Assembly (NCBI GenBank): GCA_943371965.1
Contig: CALRWV020000001.1
Location: 248,001 to 312,000, forward strand
Direction: 5' to 3'
Length of the DNA: 64,000 nt
From: CALRWV02 sp943371965
GTDB taxonomy: Bacteria; Bacteroidota; JABWAT01
In this document: piece after piece, positions 1-9,400 of the stretch
Numbering within the stretch: position 1 is the first letter of the stretch
Layout of the letters: every line of letters starts with the position of its first letter
Made by a program: the position numbers and the translations under genes
Notes under the pieces: model-generated
Seen by the model: only the letters and a program-made list of their open reading frames with translations
Databases searched by the model: none
What the model was told of the DNA's origin: nothing

Positions 1-678
1 AGCGTTCTGTTTGTTTGTATATATTACATCATTAAATACTAACTTCCTTACATCATCATTTGGATCAAAAGTATTAAATATCCAAAATATAAATATACCA
101 TGTTCAAAATAAAAATTTTGTCGTCTAGTTATTACATCAAGCCAAGTAGTGGAAAGTTGCAATTCAAAAGCAATTCTCTTGTTATGAAATAATGCATTAA
201 TATCAGGTTTCTTCCATTCTTTAGATAATTTTTCTTTGATTACCTTTTCAACTTCTACATAAGACACCTCCCCTTTCTTTTCTTCATTTACTCTAAGACA
301 AATTGCAATCTTATTTTTTAGAGATTCATGTAATTTGCTTTCTTTTGCACCATTATATCTGATACAGTCTACCTCTTCTTTTGTGAGTTTGTTTTTAGTT
401 TTCAAATGACATTCATCGCTATCTTTTAAATGCGCAAAATGAAATATTTCTGCTTTCCTTTTAATACCAGGAGCGAAACCTCCTCGAATTCTTATTTTCT
501 GTTTACAGTAATAGCATACAAATCTGGGATCGCGATATCCTTCAATGGCTTGCTGTAGCTCAGATCTATAAATTGTTATCTCATCAAGTGGTTTTTTGAA
601 GAAATTATCTGAAAATACACAATCACCCGTATCACGGTCTAGCACCTCTGTTATTGTTCGTTTCTTTTTTTGTTCCAT
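1..678 (-). CDS. CoiA-like / PD-(D/E)XK nuclease-like protein, 3' end cut by window edge
   Basis: The frame stays open from an ATG at 676-678 down to base 1, giving 226 codons without a stop; the C-terminus lies outside the window. Visible features are a zinc-finger-like block (C55, C58, H80, H83, C90), then a nuclease-like core with D159 (KPDINALF) and E172-x-Q174 (IAFELQLST), followed by TRRQNFYFEHGIFIFWIF. That order (Cys/His finger, PDI, E-x-Q, R-x-x-FY) is what I know from CoiA-type competence proteins and relatives. A role in DNA processing is inferred; the true family (CoiA or a DUF relative) needs a profile search. No competence gene is adjacent. Codon use is more AT-rich than in most neighbours, which may point to transfer. 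Confidence 0.7.
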   Translation of the reverse strand, partial: MEQKKKRTITEVLDRDTGDCVFSDNFFKKPLDEITIYRSELQQAIEGYRDPRFVCYYCKQKIRIRGGFAPGIKRKAEIFHFAHLKDSDECHLKTKNKLTKEEVDCIRYNGAKESKLHESLKNKIAICLRVNEEKKGEVSYVEVEKVIKEKLSKEWKKPDINALFHNKRIAFELQLSTTWLDVITRRQNFYFEHGIFIFWIFNTFDPNDDVRKLVFNDVIYTNKQNA

Positions 679-951
679 ATAGACTTTAAAGTGTCCCGAG
701 AAAGGTTTTAATGTAAAAGTATTATAAAAACAACCAACACAATATTGCGTAAATCATTTCGAAAATGCTAAAATCGTTTAGTAATAACCAGAGAAAGGCT
801 CATGGATCAAAGTGAATTAAATAAAATGTCCATAATTTGCAAGTCGCTCTGGATTTCAGCAGCAAAACACTTCAAACATTTTGAAATTCCCACCAACTTT
901 AAAATAACCCCATAGACTCAAGATACAATTATTCTATGATATCCGAATCTT

Positions 952-1020
952 GCAATCACATGTTCATTGTTTATTTCGGATGATATTTCGAATATTATGA
1001 ATCGGGAAGCAGTTTGCTAT
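952..1020 (+). pseudogene. Decayed fragment of a YbgC-like hotdog thioesterase
   Basis: Bases 952-1015 align without gaps to 5889-5950 of the intact thioesterase gene in this window. I count about 48 identities in the 58-nt core (caatcacatgttcattg against cgatcagatgtccattg, and so on). The translated piece reads HMFIVYFG-stop-YFEYYESG against QMSIVYYGRYYEYFEAG in the intact protein, so an Arg codon has become TGA. No start codon and no continuing frame are visible. This is a relic of a second gene copy, and the rest of 679-1134 holds no other gene that I can support. Confidence 0.7.
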
Positions 1021-1134
1021 TACAAGGGAATCAAACTTTATAGATGGCTGTTCCGTTTGTTGATGAACTGAATGAAAAGTAGGCGGTTCACAGGCCGGAT
1101 TCGTGGAGTAGTTAGTCAAGGGGAAAATTTATAT

Positions 1135-1797
1135 TCAATTCTTTATTTTGTTAGACGAGTTTCCTGTGTAACCCCAAGCCAAAAACATCCAGCCAAAAAA
1201 ATATTCCTCAACCTCAAATGTTGCAAGGTGTTTCTCTAATTTTGTCCAAGGTTCAGTTTCCATTTTTTGACTTGTTGGCAATGAAAGTTTGGAAAATGCC
1301 AACCGCAGCAATCCGTTTAAAATCCAGCCGTAACGCCTGTTCGAAATTTTTGCTCCAAATATTGCAACTCGGGCATTTTCATTGAGACGGGGAAAGATAG
1401 TTGACAAGGCTTCCTCTGAGCCAAAAACGTCCGGTGCAGCAAACATCAGTACACCATCAAACTTGCCGGTCAGGTTTACTGTACGTGCATCGGCTTCTAC
1501 TACATGAACATTTTCCCATTTGTTTTTTGAAATCCTCTTTCTCGTATTGGTCACAGTTCCCGGACTGATTTCGACACCTACGACTTCACCGGTTGGTCCC
1601 ACCTGATCCCTTAAGTACGGAAAGCTTCCTCCAGATCCACAACCGGCATCAAGTACACGGTCACCCGGTTTTAGATCAAGCAGCCCAACAGCTTTTTGCC
1701 TGACGGGTTTAATGAATGAAAAATCAAAATCAGGAAATGGTCTTGTCAGATATACAAGATACCGTGCATAAAGTGGGTCTTTTGATTCTTTTGCCAT
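1135..1797 (-). CDS. Class I SAM-dependent methyltransferase
   Basis: A 220-residue Rossmann-fold methyltransferase. Motif I (VLDAGCGSGGSF) lies near residue 48, an acidic residue ends strand 2 (VVGVEIS), and motif II-like VVEADART follows. The N-terminus is charged and has no signal peptide, so it is cytosolic. The substrate cannot be told: the fold is shared by enzymes acting on small molecules, quinones and lipids. It is transcribed alone, with 320 bp of non-coding sequence behind it, and the ATG at 1795-1797 is the obvious start. Confidence 0.8.
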   Translation of the reverse strand: MAKESKDPLYARYLVYLTRPFPDFDFSFIKPVRQKAVGLLDLKPGDRVLDAGCGSGGSFPYLRDQVGPTGEVVGVEISPGTVTNTRKRISKNKWENVHVVEADARTVNLTGKFDGVLMFAAPDVFGSEEALSTIFPRLNENARVAIFGAKISNRRYGWILNGLLRLAFSKLSLPTSQKMETEPWTKLEKHLATFEVEEYFFGWMFLAWGYTGNSSNKIKN

Positions 1798-2119
1798 AAC
1801 AATATTTTTTCTGTTTACTGTTTCCTGTTAGCCGAATTTCGGCGATTAATCTCTTGTTTTTTATTTCAGGGATAGACCTGTTTCATGACAAGATAAGAAA
1901 TTTATTACCCTGATTTCAGTTGATTTTTATTTTTGATTAATAGTCTCAGGATAAGTCAGCCAGATTGTCTGAGTTTAAGGGGAAAAAATCAGAATAGTTA
2001 TGATAAATCGGGAAAGCCGTTATGGTGCTATTCCATGCTGTCAGAAAAACATTTTAAATTGTATTGCTGGTCTTGGATTAAATTTTTATTTCGCAATATT
2101 TCAAATTGTTGAGATTCTT

Positions 2120-2644
2120 TCAACCCTTATCTTCATCCAGGTTGCTATGGTTGTCGCTACCCAAACTGTAATAGTTGTTTTCTTCATCTTCACTGCCAAC
2201 ACTTTCGAGTGAATTGTCCAATTCCGATCCCGGAACGTCCAAATCATCGCCAGACATATTCCCATCAAAGTCTTTCTCATTCATTGAACCTTCGTCTTCA
2301 TTTGGGGTTTTGTTTTTTGAAATATCATTGGGGTCAATATCCATTTCTTTCTTTCCGCGGTTATAGATATCATCAGATGGGGCATATAACGGATAACCCG
2401 GCGAAGCAATCTTTTTCATTTCATTTTTTCCTGTTAGATCATCGTGGGGCTTCGGATTCTTTTCTATTAAATCAACCAGAAAATGATGGTATTCCTTCAG
2501 GTTTTTAATGGAAACCGATCCTTTATTTTTTCCTGAAACAGTCTCGGGCAGTGTCTTCAGGTGTTTGGACAATTCAGGGAAATCCTTGTTGATTTTCGTG
2601 GTGATGGTTAAAATTCCGTGTTTCAATTCAGCTGCTGTTTTCAT
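2120..2644 (-). CDS. Conserved hypothetical protein with acidic C-terminal tail
   Basis: A 174-residue soluble protein in two parts. Residues 1-75 look helical and folded (MKTAAELKHGILTITTKI then FPELSKHLKTLPETV). Residues 85-174 are low in hydrophobics and rich in Asp, Glu, Asn and Ser, with SGDDLDVPGSELDNS and GSEDEENNYYSLGSDNH near the end, so the second half is probably disordered. I recall similar proteins from other Bacteroidota but cannot name a function. The acidic tail might bind cations or a basic partner, which is speculation. There is no signal peptide. It lies between a methyltransferase gene and a SOUL gene on the same strand, 53 bp from the latter. Confidence 0.65.
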   Translation of the reverse strand: MKTAAELKHGILTITTKINKDFPELSKHLKTLPETVSGKNKGSVSIKNLKEYHHFLVDLIEKNPKPHDDLTGKNEMKKIASPGYPLYAPSDDIYNRGKKEMDIDPNDISKNKTPNEDEGSMNEKDFDGNMSGDDLDVPGSELDNSLESVGSEDEENNYYSLGSDNHSNLDEDKG

Positions 2645-2697
2645 GATGTTACCGCTTCAGGTTAATTACTATTGTTAATTGGAAATGCATCCGATTT

Positions 2698-3315
2698 TCA
2701 ATTTGGATTCTGTTGGTTGAAATTTTCCGGGTTTAAGGATATAATGACTTCATTTCGCCTTCCAAACAGTTGAAATGGCGGATTGTAGCCAAGAAAACGG
2801 AAATGGCCAAAGTAGGTGAGTCCCTTTTCCTTTAACGCATTTTCAAGGATTACTTTATGTTCTTCAATGCCTGATGAGGTCGCAAATCCGCCAAATCTTA
2901 TTACTGCAACATATTCAGGTTCTGAAGTTTCGATAGCAATTTCAGCATTGTCAGGTTTTGGCAAATTATCTTTATTGTAACCCGATGGCATAACAAATGC
3001 CATTGTAGAAATTGAATCGCCAATATCCATGTGAACGGGGGAGGTCATTGCAATTTGTTTCTTCCCGCTGTTCCCGCCAAAAATAAATTTTGCCAATTTG
3101 CCAAATCCGGAATAACCCAAATCGCTGAATGATTTTGCCGATGACGATATTTTGGCAAATGTTGCAGACGGGTAGTATCTGATTTCAAACAGTTTTTCCA
3201 CCCGGATCACTTTGTATTCCTGAGTTTCAGTTTTGCCGGTTGACATAGTGGTGTAAATTTGAAATACTGCCAAAATTCCTGACAGCGTTGCTGCTGCAAT
3301 GAGAAATATTTTCAT
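2698..3315 (-). CDS. SOUL heme-binding family protein, secreted or membrane-anchored
   Basis: 205 residues. An N-terminal hydrophobic segment (residues 1-22) acts as signal peptide or anchor. It is followed by a SOUL domain: YKVIRVEKLFEIRYYPSATF at the start, a KKQIAMTSPVHMDI block in the middle, and an AVIRFGGFATSS block followed by GHFRFLGYNPPFQLFGRRNE at the end. These blocks are the usual landmarks of the family. SOUL proteins bind heme or tetrapyrroles in some eukaryotes; the bacterial role is mostly unproven. The ATG at 3313-3315 gives a clean signal peptide. Confidence 0.85.
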   Translation of the reverse strand: MKIFLIAAATLSGILAVFQIYTTMSTGKTETQEYKVIRVEKLFEIRYYPSATFAKISSSAKSFSDLGYSGFGKLAKFIFGGNSGKKQIAMTSPVHMDIGDSISTMAFVMPSGYNKDNLPKPDNAEIAIETSEPEYVAVIRFGGFATSSGIEEHKVILENALKEKGLTYFGHFRFLGYNPPFQLFGRRNEVIISLNPENFNQQNPN

Positions 3316-3567
3316 GGTAATGCTTTTTCATTTTAATCTTTTTTCAGGTTTTAACTGAGTTGTCGTAACAGCACAAATATGAATAGTATGTATGCTGTAT
3401 TGCTTACATAATTAAATGAAAAAGTTACATGATTCACAGATTTATAAAAAGACGAATAAGAGGAGATGAATTGAATGGAGTTGGTAGTTGGGTATAATAA
3501 ATTATTTGTTTTGAAGGTTCAAAACATCTTGTTGTTTACATTAGGAAAAGTGCTATTGCAATAGGTA

Positions 3568-4098
3568 TTATTTGATTGTAACCGGAGCGGCTGAAGTTTC
3601 GTGAGCATAGATGATTTTCCATTCATTGTCTTTCTTGCGGAATAACATACTGCCAACATAGGGGTCTATTTTCATTTTTTCACCCGTTTTTAATTGAAAC
3701 TCATTCATACCTGTCCAGGTACACATGACCAAATCCTTTTCAAGAAAAGTAAAGTCCTGTTTTATTGTCGTAAAGTTCATTGAAGTCACAGTCTTGAATC
3801 CTTCTGTTTGAACATTCTTCATTGTTGCGAAATCTGCAACAGAGGCGTCAGGACTGACAATTTTAAAATCCGGTTCATCGGAATAGGGTTTTAATGCTGC
3901 CTCTACATTCAGTTCCTTTGCACCTTTAATGATCTCGTCAATTCTGGCTGAAATTTCCTTTTTGGCAGTTTCTTTTTCTTCGGACGATAATTCTGTTGCT
4001 TGATTTGCATCTGCCTTTTTGCTGTCATTTGTCTGGCAACCAAAAAGTAAAACCGATAAGGTGAAAATTATAACTGTTAATATTTTGTTCATATTCAT
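3568..4098 (-). CDS. Lipoprotein with NTF2/SnoaL-like (DUF4440-type) domain
   Basis: 176 residues. Signal peptide with lipobox LLFGC (Cys21), a charged linker rich in Lys, Glu and Ala, then an alpha+beta domain from about residue 48. The domain shows the NTF2-like pattern: helix (ISARIDEIIKGAKELNVEAA), YSDEPDFKIVSPD, then three beta strands ending in FRKKDNEWKIIYAHETS. Such domains are ligand-binding or catalytic pockets of varied function, so no substrate can be given. It is a single gene in a cell-envelope context. Confidence 0.75.
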   Translation of the reverse strand: MNMNKILTVIIFTLSVLLFGCQTNDSKKADANQATELSSEEKETAKKEISARIDEIIKGAKELNVEAALKPYSDEPDFKIVSPDASVADFATMKNVQTEGFKTVTSMNFTTIKQDFTFLEKDLVMCTWTGMNEFQLKTGEKMKIDPYVGSMLFRKKDNEWKIIYAHETSAAPVTIK

Positions 4099-4245
4099 TG
4101 TTTGTTTATTTAAAGTTAAGGGTTTATTTACATAATGTTTGAGTTAATGATGGCTGCGGTTATCGAAGCGCGTCTTTGTACAATTTTGCAGAACAAAACT
4201 GAGAAAAATAAGTCTTATAACCTGCAGATGAAATAAACTTTTTTT

Positions 4246-4731
4246 TTAGCGCACGTTGCCTATACGCGACTTAAATTGAAATCCGAATCTTTCTTGTCCC
4301 AGTATGTCAATTCGTTTTAAGGTGTCTTTATAGTTTTTCTTGTCTAAAAGATCCTTCAATCGGTCTGCATTGACTAACAGGAAGCTTGCTTGTCTAACGT
4401 AGTCGAGTCTTGTCCCTAGTATTTCTTTTCTTTCAAGTTCACTTAACATCTTTTTTGACTCCAGGTCTAATAACGAATTGAACATTTCAATTCCTCTAAA
4501 CTGTTCGTCGCCATATGATGGGGAAATGTCCATCTCCAAAATTCCTCTATCGTTAATGATTTGAAGTCGGAAAGAGTCGTTCTTGAATTTAATTAAAGCA
4601 CCCATGCCATGTCCGTCCATTTCTTCATACTTCTTAAGTCCCAATTTGTCAAATGAGTCTTTGAAGTATTCACTGTATATTTTTTTTATGTCGTCAATCC
4701 ACGTCATGAGTCGTCTTTTCTGTCGGGGCAA
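4246..4731 (-). CDS. Hypothetical protein, about 153-161 aa
   Basis: Soluble, charged alpha+beta protein that I do not recognise. The residues from M9 (MTWIDDIKKIYSEYFKDSF) read as a natural N-terminus, so the ATG at 4705-4707 may be the real start; the first eight residues are very basic. Notable strings are GHGMGALIKFKNDSFRLQI and ILGTRLDYVRQASFLLVNAD. The pattern suggests a small immunity-like or regulatory protein, but nothing nearby confirms this. The flanks are non-coding, about 150 bp on the left. Confidence 0.55.
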   Translation of the reverse strand: MPRQKRRLMTWIDDIKKIYSEYFKDSFDKLGLKKYEEMDGHGMGALIKFKNDSFRLQIINDRGILEMDISPSYGDEQFRGIEMFNSLLDLESKKMLSELERKEILGTRLDYVRQASFLLVNADRLKDLLDKKNYKDTLKRIDILGQERFGFQFKSRIGNVR

Positions 4732-4821
4732 TGAGCGCTATCATAATTATTTCCGCAATATTCCACAAATCCTTTTTACAATGCTACAGTCGTTTTCATA
4801 ATAACCTGAAAAATCTCTAAT

Positions 4822-5640
4822 TCACTTTTCCATTTGCCCAGAATCAGATTTCAAATCCAACTTACTTCCGCATGAATTGCAGAATTTTGCGCTGTCAATA
4901 TTTTTATGTCCACAATCAGAACAGGGTAATTTACTTTCACCCGATTTGGACATTTCAACCGTAACAATTCCGGTTGGAACTGCTATAATTGCATACCCGA
5001 TTATCATCGCAAAGGAAGCAATGAACTTTCCCATAATTGTGTGAGGTACAATATCGCCGTAACCAACTGTTGTTATTGTTATGATGGCCCAATAAATACT
5101 TTGCGGAATACTGGTAAATCCGTTTTCACCGCCTTCAACCACATACATGATGGTTCCAAGAATGATGGTAATGGTGATGACCGATGACAGAAAAATTCCG
5201 ATTTTGTATGAACTTGCTTTTAATGCGCTTATTAAAACAGTTGCTTCCCTGTTAAACCGAATCAGTTTCAGAATCCTGAAAACTCTGAGCAGTCTTATTA
5301 TTCTGACAATCAGCAAATATTGGTAGCCGTACAGGAACAGACTCAGATAGGTTGGAAGAATTGAAAACAAATCAACAAAACCCCAAAAACTGAAAATATA
5401 TTTTGCAGGTTTTTTGCTGACATAAATCCGCAGCAGATATTCGAAAGTAAACAGGACGGTGAAAAACCATTCAATGAAATAAAACTCAATATTCAAGAGC
5501 TGGTTCAGGAAAGGGATGCTATCAAGCATGACCACAATAATGCTGATCAAAATGCTCCAGAGAAGCACAATGTCAAATTGTTTTCCACGTTTGGTGTCAT
5601 TCTCAAAAACGATTTTATATAAAAGTGTTTTGTTTATCAT
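4822..5640 (-). CDS. Voltage-gated K+ channel (6TM) with C-terminal zinc ribbon
   Basis: 272 residues. S1-S4 voltage-sensor-like segments, with S4 carrying spaced arginines (VRIIRLLRVFRILKLIRF), then S5, a pore helix and the K+ selectivity filter TVGYGD (in ITITTVGYGDIVP), then S6. After S6 comes a four-Cys zinc ribbon (CSDCGHKN... CNSCGSKL, about residues 238-258) and a short charged tail. The pore part matches Kv/KvAP-type prokaryotic channels, and the ribbon is an unusual cytoplasmic addition. The gene is divergent from the thioesterase gene at 5846, sharing a 205-bp intergenic region. Confidence 0.9.
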   Translation of the reverse strand: MINKTLLYKIVFENDTKRGKQFDIVLLWSILISIIVVMLDSIPFLNQLLNIEFYFIEWFFTVLFTFEYLLRIYVSKKPAKYIFSFWGFVDLFSILPTYLSLFLYGYQYLLIVRIIRLLRVFRILKLIRFNREATVLISALKASSYKIGIFLSSVITITIILGTIMYVVEGGENGFTSIPQSIYWAIITITTVGYGDIVPHTIMGKFIASFAMIIGYAIIAVPTGIVTVEMSKSGESKLPCSDCGHKNIDSAKFCNSCGSKLDLKSDSGQMEK

Positions 5641-5845
5641 GGCAGTTATTCTAGACTTCTAAATTGCAGTTGGTCATTAAAAATTAATGGTTATCTCAAA
5701 GTAACCTAATTCCTTTCATGATACAACCATTGTAGGCAACAATCTAAATTATGATTTAGACTGAATTTCAATACAGATTTGTCGGATAATTTCATCGGTT
5801 AATTACCCTGTTCTTCCTTATCTTTACAAAAAAAACTTCAATTCT

Positions 5846-6256
5846 ATGATTTCACACACAACCCGAATCCGTGTTCTTTACGGTCACACCGATCAGATGT
5901 CCATTGTTTATTACGGACGTTATTACGAATATTTTGAAGCTGGAAGAAATGAACTCCTCCGTGAATTGAACCTGCCTTATTACCGCATGGAAAATTCCGG
6001 ATTGATGCTTCCCGTTATTGAATCACACGCCAATTACAAAGGGTCATTTAAATATGATGATTGGGTGAATGTCAAAACAATCGTAAAAGAAATTCCGAAT
6101 GTGAAAATCAGAATTGATTATGAACTCACGAACGATAAAGGTGAACTTCTTGTTACCGGACATACCATTCACGTTTTTGTAAACACAGAAACACGGAAAC
6201 CGGTGAAAGTACCGAAAGAAATTGCTGATGTATTTATTAAGACTGGCGAGTGGTGA
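5846..6256 (+). CDS. Acyl-CoA thioesterase, YbgC/4HBT hotdog family
   Basis: 136 residues with the 4HBT hotdog signature near the N-terminus (GHTDQMSIVYYGRYYEYFEAG). The family's usual Asp is D15, followed by the conserved tyrosine run and the E/AGR ending of the long hotdog helix. Predicted to hydrolyse acyl-CoA thioesters in the cytosol; chain preference is unknown. The last codons (GEW-stop, 6247-6256) already belong to a degenerate AGTGG-type repeat that continues to about 6330, so the C-terminus may have been reshaped by the repeat. A decayed copy of the same gene lies at 952-1020. Confidence 0.85.
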   Translation: MISHTTRIRVLYGHTDQMSIVYYGRYYEYFEAGRNELLRELNLPYYRMENSGLMLPVIESHANYKGSFKYDDWVNVKTIVKEIPNVKIRIDYELTNDKGELLVTGHTIHVFVNTETRKPVKVPKEIADVFIKTGEW

Positions 6257-6431
6257 GTGGCTAGTAGCTAGTGAGGAATAGATAGTGGTTAGTGGCAAGT
6301 AGCTAGTGGGGAATAGTGAATGGAAAATAGAAAGTAGAAAATGGAAAATCACTTCCTGCAACCTGTAACCTGAAACCTAACGCCTTAAACCTAATAACCC
6401 AACAACCTAATTACCTGTAAACCTGATTTAC
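6247..6431. repeat. Degenerate intergenic repeat: G-rich AGTGGCTAGT half and C-rich AACCTGTAACCTG half
   Basis: 6247-6320 is made of imperfect short units such as gagtggtgagtggctagtag and tagtggttagtggcaagtag. 6356-6427 is the C-rich counterpart (tgcaacctgtaacctgaaac, cctaataacccaacaaccta). Almost all G is on one strand in the first half and almost all C in the second, so the transcript could form a loose long hairpin. A related tract lies at 9806-9993, and the two tracts bracket the first propeller kinase gene. Confidence 0.7.
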
Positions 6432-6432
6432 C

Positions 6433-9400
6433 ATGCCAAAAAAATATCCTTCATTATTTTGTTCTGCTTTTTTGATCTGGTCAGTCCTGTTGGGAACATC
6501 GTTGTCTTTTTCACAGGATGTTAAGTTCAAACGCCTGTCATCTGAGGTTGGTTTTTCACAGAGCAGTGTTATCTGTATGCTGCAGGATAAAATGGGATTC
6601 ATGTGGTTCGGTACTCTTGACGGTCTGAACAGATATGACGGTTACGAATTCAAAACCTTTACCTTTGATCCGGAAAACCCAAACTCAATTTCGAATAAAT
6701 TTGTTAGGTCAATGATTGCAGACCATACTGGAAAAATATGGACTGGAACAGATGATGGATTGAATGTTTATGATTCAAAGACAATGTCATTCAAAAGATT
6801 CAAGCATGATCCGAAAAATCCATCATCGCTTTCAGAGAAAAAAATAATCTCGCTTTTTGAAGATAAAAACGGATTAATTTGGATTGGAACAGTTGGCGGC
6901 GGTTTGAATAGCTATGATCCGAAATCAGATTCATTTACGGTTTATAAAAATGATCCGCAGAATCCCAACTCAATTTCACACAACAAAGTCTATTCAATTT
7001 CGGAAGACAATTCCGGAAATATATGGATTGGGACTGAAGACGGTTTGAGTATTCTGGATGTCAAAACAAAAAACTTTAAGGTTTTCAGAAACGATCACAA
7101 AGATCCTGCTTCTGTTTCATATAATTTCATTTACTCGCTGTTCAAAGATAAGTCTGGAAGGATGTGGGTAGGAACCTATGGCGGTGGACTTGATCTTTTC
7201 AGTGAAAGCGGGAAGTTAATCCGTCACTTTAAAAATGATCCCCATAATCCGAACTCACTTTCCGATAATTCCATCAATACCATTTATCAGGATCGCTCAG
7301 GAAAAATGTGGATTGCAACCCGGAACGGACTGGATATTCTTGATGAAGAAACGGGAACTTTTACCATTTTCAATAACAATCCGAATGATCCGAATTCACT
7401 TTCAAGCGAAATTGTTTTTTCTCTCTGTGAAGATTTTTCCGGCAGAATGTGGGTAGGAACCTATACCATTGATGCGCTGAATTTCCTTGATTTGAAAACC
7501 AAAAAATTTGGAAACTTCGCTGAACATACAACTGAAAATTACCTGTGGTCAATCAAAGGTGTTTTTTCAATTCTGAAAACAAAATCGGGAAATTTCTGGA
7601 TTGGGGCACCGAACAGTGAAGGTCTTATTTTTTTTAATGCAAAGAAACAACAACCAACGGTTTATAAAAATATTCCGGGGAATAAGAAGTCATTGTCTGA
7701 TAACCGTGTCAGATCACTTTATGAGGACAAAAACGGGCAGATTTGGATTGCAACACGGAACGGACTCAATTTATTCAATCCGGAAACAAAGACGTTTTCA
7801 GTTTTCAAAAATGAGCCTAACAATCCAAACTCACTGGCTGATGACAGGGTGAATTTTGTTTATGAAGACCGGACAGGGCTATTTTGGATTGGAACGAGAA
7901 ATGGGTTGAATACCTACAATCCAAAAACAAAAATCTTCGAAGTTTACAAACACAGTTCCGGAGATTCAACATCAATTTCAGGCAGTGATGTCTGTACAGT
8001 TCTTGAAGACCGAGAAGGAAATTTGTGGTTTGGAGGAATCAGTTCGCGTACAGGTCTGAATCTTTTCAACCGTGACAAAAAAAACTTTTCAGTTTACAAA
8101 TATGATTCTGAAAGCACATCGTCATCTTCACCCGATTTTGTTATGGCTCTTCTTCAGGATAAATCCGGTTTGATCTGGATAGGAACTTATGATGGCGGTT
8201 TAAGCTGTTTCAATCCAAAATCCAAATCGTTTAAAATATACCGGAAAAAAGAAGGTCTTGCCAATGATATTGTTTATGGAATTTTGGAAGATAAGGATGG
8301 AAGACTTTGGCTAAGTACCAACGAGGGAATTTCAAGGTTCAACCCCAAAACTGAAATATTCAGAAACTACAATGTGAGTGATGGTTTGCAAAGCAATGAA
8401 TTCAATCAGGGCGGATATTTTAAAGACACTGATGGAAATATGTATTTCGGTGGAGTCAACGGCATTACCGTTTTCCATCCTGACAGCATAAAAGATGATC
8501 CTTATATCCCACCTGTTGTAATTACCGATCTTGAGATTTTCAACAAACCGATTGTTACCGGAAAAAATTACAATGGTTTCATTTTACCGGAATCGATTTC
8601 AGAAACTGAAGTATTGAATCTGAGTTATGAAGAATCTGTTTTCACGCTCCAGTTTTCATCTCTGATTTTTGCACAACCGGAGAAAAACAAATATGCCTAC
8701 CGTTTGGAAGGTTTCGATAAAGACTGGAATTATACAGATGCCAAAAGAAGATTTGCTACTTATACAAACCTGGATGCAGGAACTTATTATTTTCACGTTA
8801 AGGGATCGAATCAGGATGGTTTGTGGAATGAAGCTGGAACCACACTCACAATTGTTATCACTCCACCCTGGTGGAAAACCTGGTGGGCGGTTCTGATTTT
8901 TTCAGCTGCAATACTTGGTTTAATTTTTGGCATTATCCGTTTTCTTGTTCATCGTGCCAAAATGCGTTCCATGCTGAAGGAAGCTGACCTTCGTGCCCAA
9001 GTCGCAGAATTCCAGTCAAAATCCCAGCAGACGGAAATTGAAAATGCAAAAAAAGTTGCTTTGATCAATGCGGAACTTTCTGAAAAAAACAGTCAGCTTA
9101 AAATTCTCAACGACAAGAAAAATGAATATCTCGGTTTTGCGGCACATGATCTGAGAACTCCACTTTCTGGCATCATCGGATATGCCGAACTTCTGATTTC
9201 CGATCTTGAAATGGAACACATAGATAAAGCGGAAATGAAACAGAGTTTGGAAGTGATCCATAAAGTTTCGAATGATATGTCGTTTTTTATCAGTCAGCTT
9301 TTGGATTTGGCATCAATTGAATCCGGTAAAGTTCATCTTGAAAAAAAGAATGAAAGCATTTCCAAAATTATCAGCAGGATAATCCCGCTGCATAAAAGAC

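Noticed and set aside
802..915. Small plus-strand ORF of 37 codons with a fair RBS-like AAAGG
   Set aside because: No recognisable protein features and it lies in a region with a decayed gene; too weak to annotate.
1798..2119. 322-bp gap between the methyltransferase and acidic protein genes
   Set aside because: Only a small GCCGAATTTCGGC hairpin near 1832-1844 is visible; no gene, repeat or clear promoter could be supported.
2175..2508. Plus-strand ORFs opposite the acidic protein gene
   Set aside because: They are shadows of the minus-strand gene, with Ser/His/Pro-rich text and no RBS.
3552..3563. Perfect 12-bp palindrome CTATTGCAATAG near a gene end
   Set aside because: No loop for a terminator and too short in AT-rich DNA to call an operator.
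4140..4260. Possible integron attC-like site behind the hypothetical gene at 4246
   Set aside because: GC-rich spots (gcgcacgttgcc, cgaagcgcg) caught the eye, but no GTTRRRY/RYYYAAC core pair with the right spacing is present.
6600..8300. Apparent DNA repeats in the first kinase gene
   Set aside because: They are codons of the Reg_prop protein repeats (WIGT/GLN motifs), explained by the propeller blades and not a DNA element.
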